A stretch of 51,781 bases of DNA from Bacteroidota bacterium (GTDB taxonomy: Bacteria > Bacteroidota > Bacteroidia > Chitinophagales > Saprospiraceae). Below the pieces are notes generated by a model. The model was not told where the DNA came from and searched no databases. It worked only from the letters and a program-made list of their open reading frames with translations. The DNA lies in NCBI GenBank assembly GCA_018222965.1, contig JAAEZH010000038.1, positions 1-51,781 on the forward strand, written 5' to 3'. The translations under genes and the position numbers were made by a program. The first letter of the stretch is position 1; every line of letters starts with the position of its first letter. Below, piece after piece: positions 50,627 to 51,781 of this stretch.

Positions 50627-50963
50627 GGGTTTAGATTTTGGGGTTATTGTACCTGGACAAAGATAACTTACACATTTTGTGACGGCCCCTTTTATGCTCA
50701 TACTGCGTTAAAAAGCCTCGCTTTAGCTTTGGCTATAGCTACGTTTTTTGCCTTGTCTGAACAAAAAATTGGCTCGGTCAAAAATGGAACTTACCTATGT
50801 CCATGTACATTACTTAATACCCATTTGGGCCAGAGTGTTACCTCTGTAACCAGACATTTACGTGCCTGTTTATTACTAAAACGAAAACAAGGGTAATTTC
50901 GATGGCTGGGGTTTGGGGGCTTTCGCCGAATTCCTGTTCTTTCGCAATATCCGTGACAATTTC
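50627..50963. other. Intergenic region upstream of the tiny ORF
   Basis: On the minus strand 50698-50757 reads through as a short alanine/lysine-rich run (Lys-Ala-Lys-Asn-Val-Ala-Ile-Ala-Lys-Ala-Lys-Ala-Arg-Leu) ending in TGA, with the inverted words GGCTATAGC/GCTATAGCC. It is followed by unassigned sequence and an iterated palindrome (50918-50930). It may be a remnant of a mobile element or an upstream regulatory region. Confidence 0.4.
50658..50665 (-). promoter_or_regulatory. -7 box (TATCTTTG) of the tiny ORF
   Basis: Exact consensus, giving a predicted transcription start near 50651 and a leader of about 25 nt. No TTTG at -33. Confidence 0.5.
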
Positions 50964-51698
50964 CTAACCCAACACTTTCATCACCTCCGCCCGTTTTCTG
51001 ACTGACACTGGGATCTTATCCCCGTTTCTCATGACCAGGTAACCGCCGTCTCTTCGGATGAATTCTTTGATCTGGGCAACATTGATCAGGTGGGATTGGT
51101 GCACGCGTAAAAAGTCGTGCTCCTGCAAAAGTCCTTCAAATTGCTTGAGGGTTTTGGTGACAAAAATCTTTTGTCCGGTGGTGAGGTAGAAGATGGTGTT
51201 GTTGCCATCCGATTCGCAGCGGATGATGGACTCGATTTCTACTACTTGTATTTTCTCCTGGGTATGGAGGCTGATCCTCGTCGGCAACTCATCGGGTTTG
51301 CGGATGGTTTCTTTGAGCAAATCCAGACTTTCGGAAGATTGCTGCAGCTGAGCTTTGGCACGTTCCACCGCCTGCTTCAGTTGTTCGGGATCAATGGGTT
51401 TCAGGATGTAATCGATGGCCGAAAAGCGAAAAGCGCGAATCGCAAACTCATCGGAGGCCGTTACAAAAATCACCTTGGATTGCAGGTCGGGAAAGATCTC
51501 CAGCAAATCGAATCCGGTGCCATCTCCCAAAAGAATATCGAGAAATAGAATATCCGGCTGTTGCTGCCGCAAAAACTTGGCCCCTTCCACGACGCTTTGT
51601 GCGGTGCCCAAAATCTCCATTTCCGGAAAGAGGTTTTCCAGGTCAGATTGGAGCACTTTTAAGGCTCTGGGCATGTCGTCTATGAGTAGTGCAGTCAT
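50964..51698 (-). CDS. LytTR-family response regulator
   Basis: 244 residues. REC domain (1-120) with acidic pocket Asp7/Asp8, phospho-acceptor Asp54 in Asp-Ile-Leu-Phe-Leu-Asp-Ile-Leu-Leu, Thr in Val-Thr-Ala-Ser and Lys in Leu-Lys-Pro-Ile. After a glutamine-rich linker the LytTR DNA-binding domain (about 140-242) shows Ile-Ile-Arg-Cys-Glu-Ser-Asp-Gly-Asn-Asn-Thr, Phe-Leu-Arg-Val-His-Gln-Ser-His-Leu-Ile-Asn and Pro-Val-Ser-Val-Arg-Lys. It is the DNA-binding partner of a sensor histidine kinase, usually of the LytS/7TM type, probably encoded just right of the window. No promoter recognised in the last 80 bases. Confidence 0.95.
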   Translation of the reverse strand: MTALLIDDMPRALKVLQSDLENLFPEMEILGTAQSVVEGAKFLRQQQPDILFLDILLGDGTGFDLLEIFPDLQSKVIFVTASDEFAIRAFRFSAIDYILKPIDPEQLKQAVERAKAQLQQSSESLDLLKETIRKPDELPTRISLHTQEKIQVVEIESIIRCESDGNNTIFYLTTGQKIFVTKTLKQFEGLLQEHDFLRVHQSHLINVAQIKEFIRRDGGYLVMRNGDKIPVSVRKRAEVMKVLG

Positions 51699-51781
51699 AA
51701 TTGATAAATTGGGGGAGTCCCGATAGCTATCGCATAGGCGTCAACTTAAGGGAATAAAAAAAGCTGTTTAGATTTGTATAA

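Overview
The window is a stretch of a Bacteroidota chromosome, most likely from the Saprospiria (Lewinella / Haliscomenobacter-like; the class is an inference). The evidence is indirect but consistent. Five secreted proteins end in type IX secretion (T9SS) C-terminal sorting domains and a sixth has a degenerate one. There are several short-lipobox lipoproteins, a type-B succinate dehydrogenase, DUF2911 / DUF2461 / DUF1761 / DUF2007 / FISUMP-type proteins, and promoters of the Bacteroidota form TTTG-N19-TAnnTTTG. Most genes are monocistronic or in short operons, and Shine-Dalgarno sites are generally lacking.

Layout. 1-1575 is AT-rich accessory-looking DNA: a partial hypothetical gene open at the window edge and a small HTH protein, abutting the 3' end of a peculiar class II tRNA-like gene (1576-1694, minus). 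1887-5511 holds an M23 peptidase overlapping a GH113-like lipoprotein, a DUF819 membrane protein and a guanine-deaminase-type enzyme. 5716-10898 holds an HEFGH metalloprotease-like protein, RNase R and a hypothetical. 11245-14851 is sdhCAB. 14981-18812 is a four-gene operon on the minus strand (esterase, RimK-like ATP-grasp ligase, class I glutamine amidotransferase, second ATP-grasp-like protein) driven by an almost ideal Bacteroidota promoter; a second esterase with an EF-hand-like loop lies divergently at 19007. 19875-23120 is a TPR-CHAT protease-like protein, and 23191-24840 a Rieske/glutamate-synthase fusion. 24948-33018 carries a spondin lipoprotein, DUF2007-msrB, a FISUMP lipoprotein, a giant T9SS sortilin/LamG protein, DUF2911 and DUF2461. 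33322-44472 is rich in T9SS cargo (beta-helix, M43 protease, SBBP-like, VCBS/FG-GAP), with DUF1761, a pyridoxamine-oxidase-fold protein and a YgiQ radical SAM protein between them. 44550-51698 has a TlpA-like lipoprotein, an NTF2-like secreted protein, a short RtcB, a small membrane protein, a PDZ T9SS protein and a LytTR response regulator.

Non-coding structure is the most unusual aspect. The 9-mer TTCGCCGAA, usually inside GGCTTTCGCCGAAAGCC-like odd palindromes, occurs at least 16 times (chance expectation is below one) in genes and between them. Two related intergenic elements (33019-33325 and 37335-37679) and a third (27072-27219) look like small non-autonomous, hairpin-rich elements; two of them have terminal inverted repeats. 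An array of ACATGTCA dyads lies between sdhB and the amidoligase operon, a 16-bp tandem repeat lies before the rtcB-like gene, and at 50515-50665 there is a complete tiny transcription unit (-7 box, 21-codon hydrophobic ORF, strong terminator).

The best candidates for an undescribed system are the esterase / ATP-grasp / amidotransferase / ATP-grasp operon, the tiny hydrophobic-peptide unit, and the tRNA-like gene with a 47-nt variable region. All functional calls rest on motif recognition by eye; no database search was possible.
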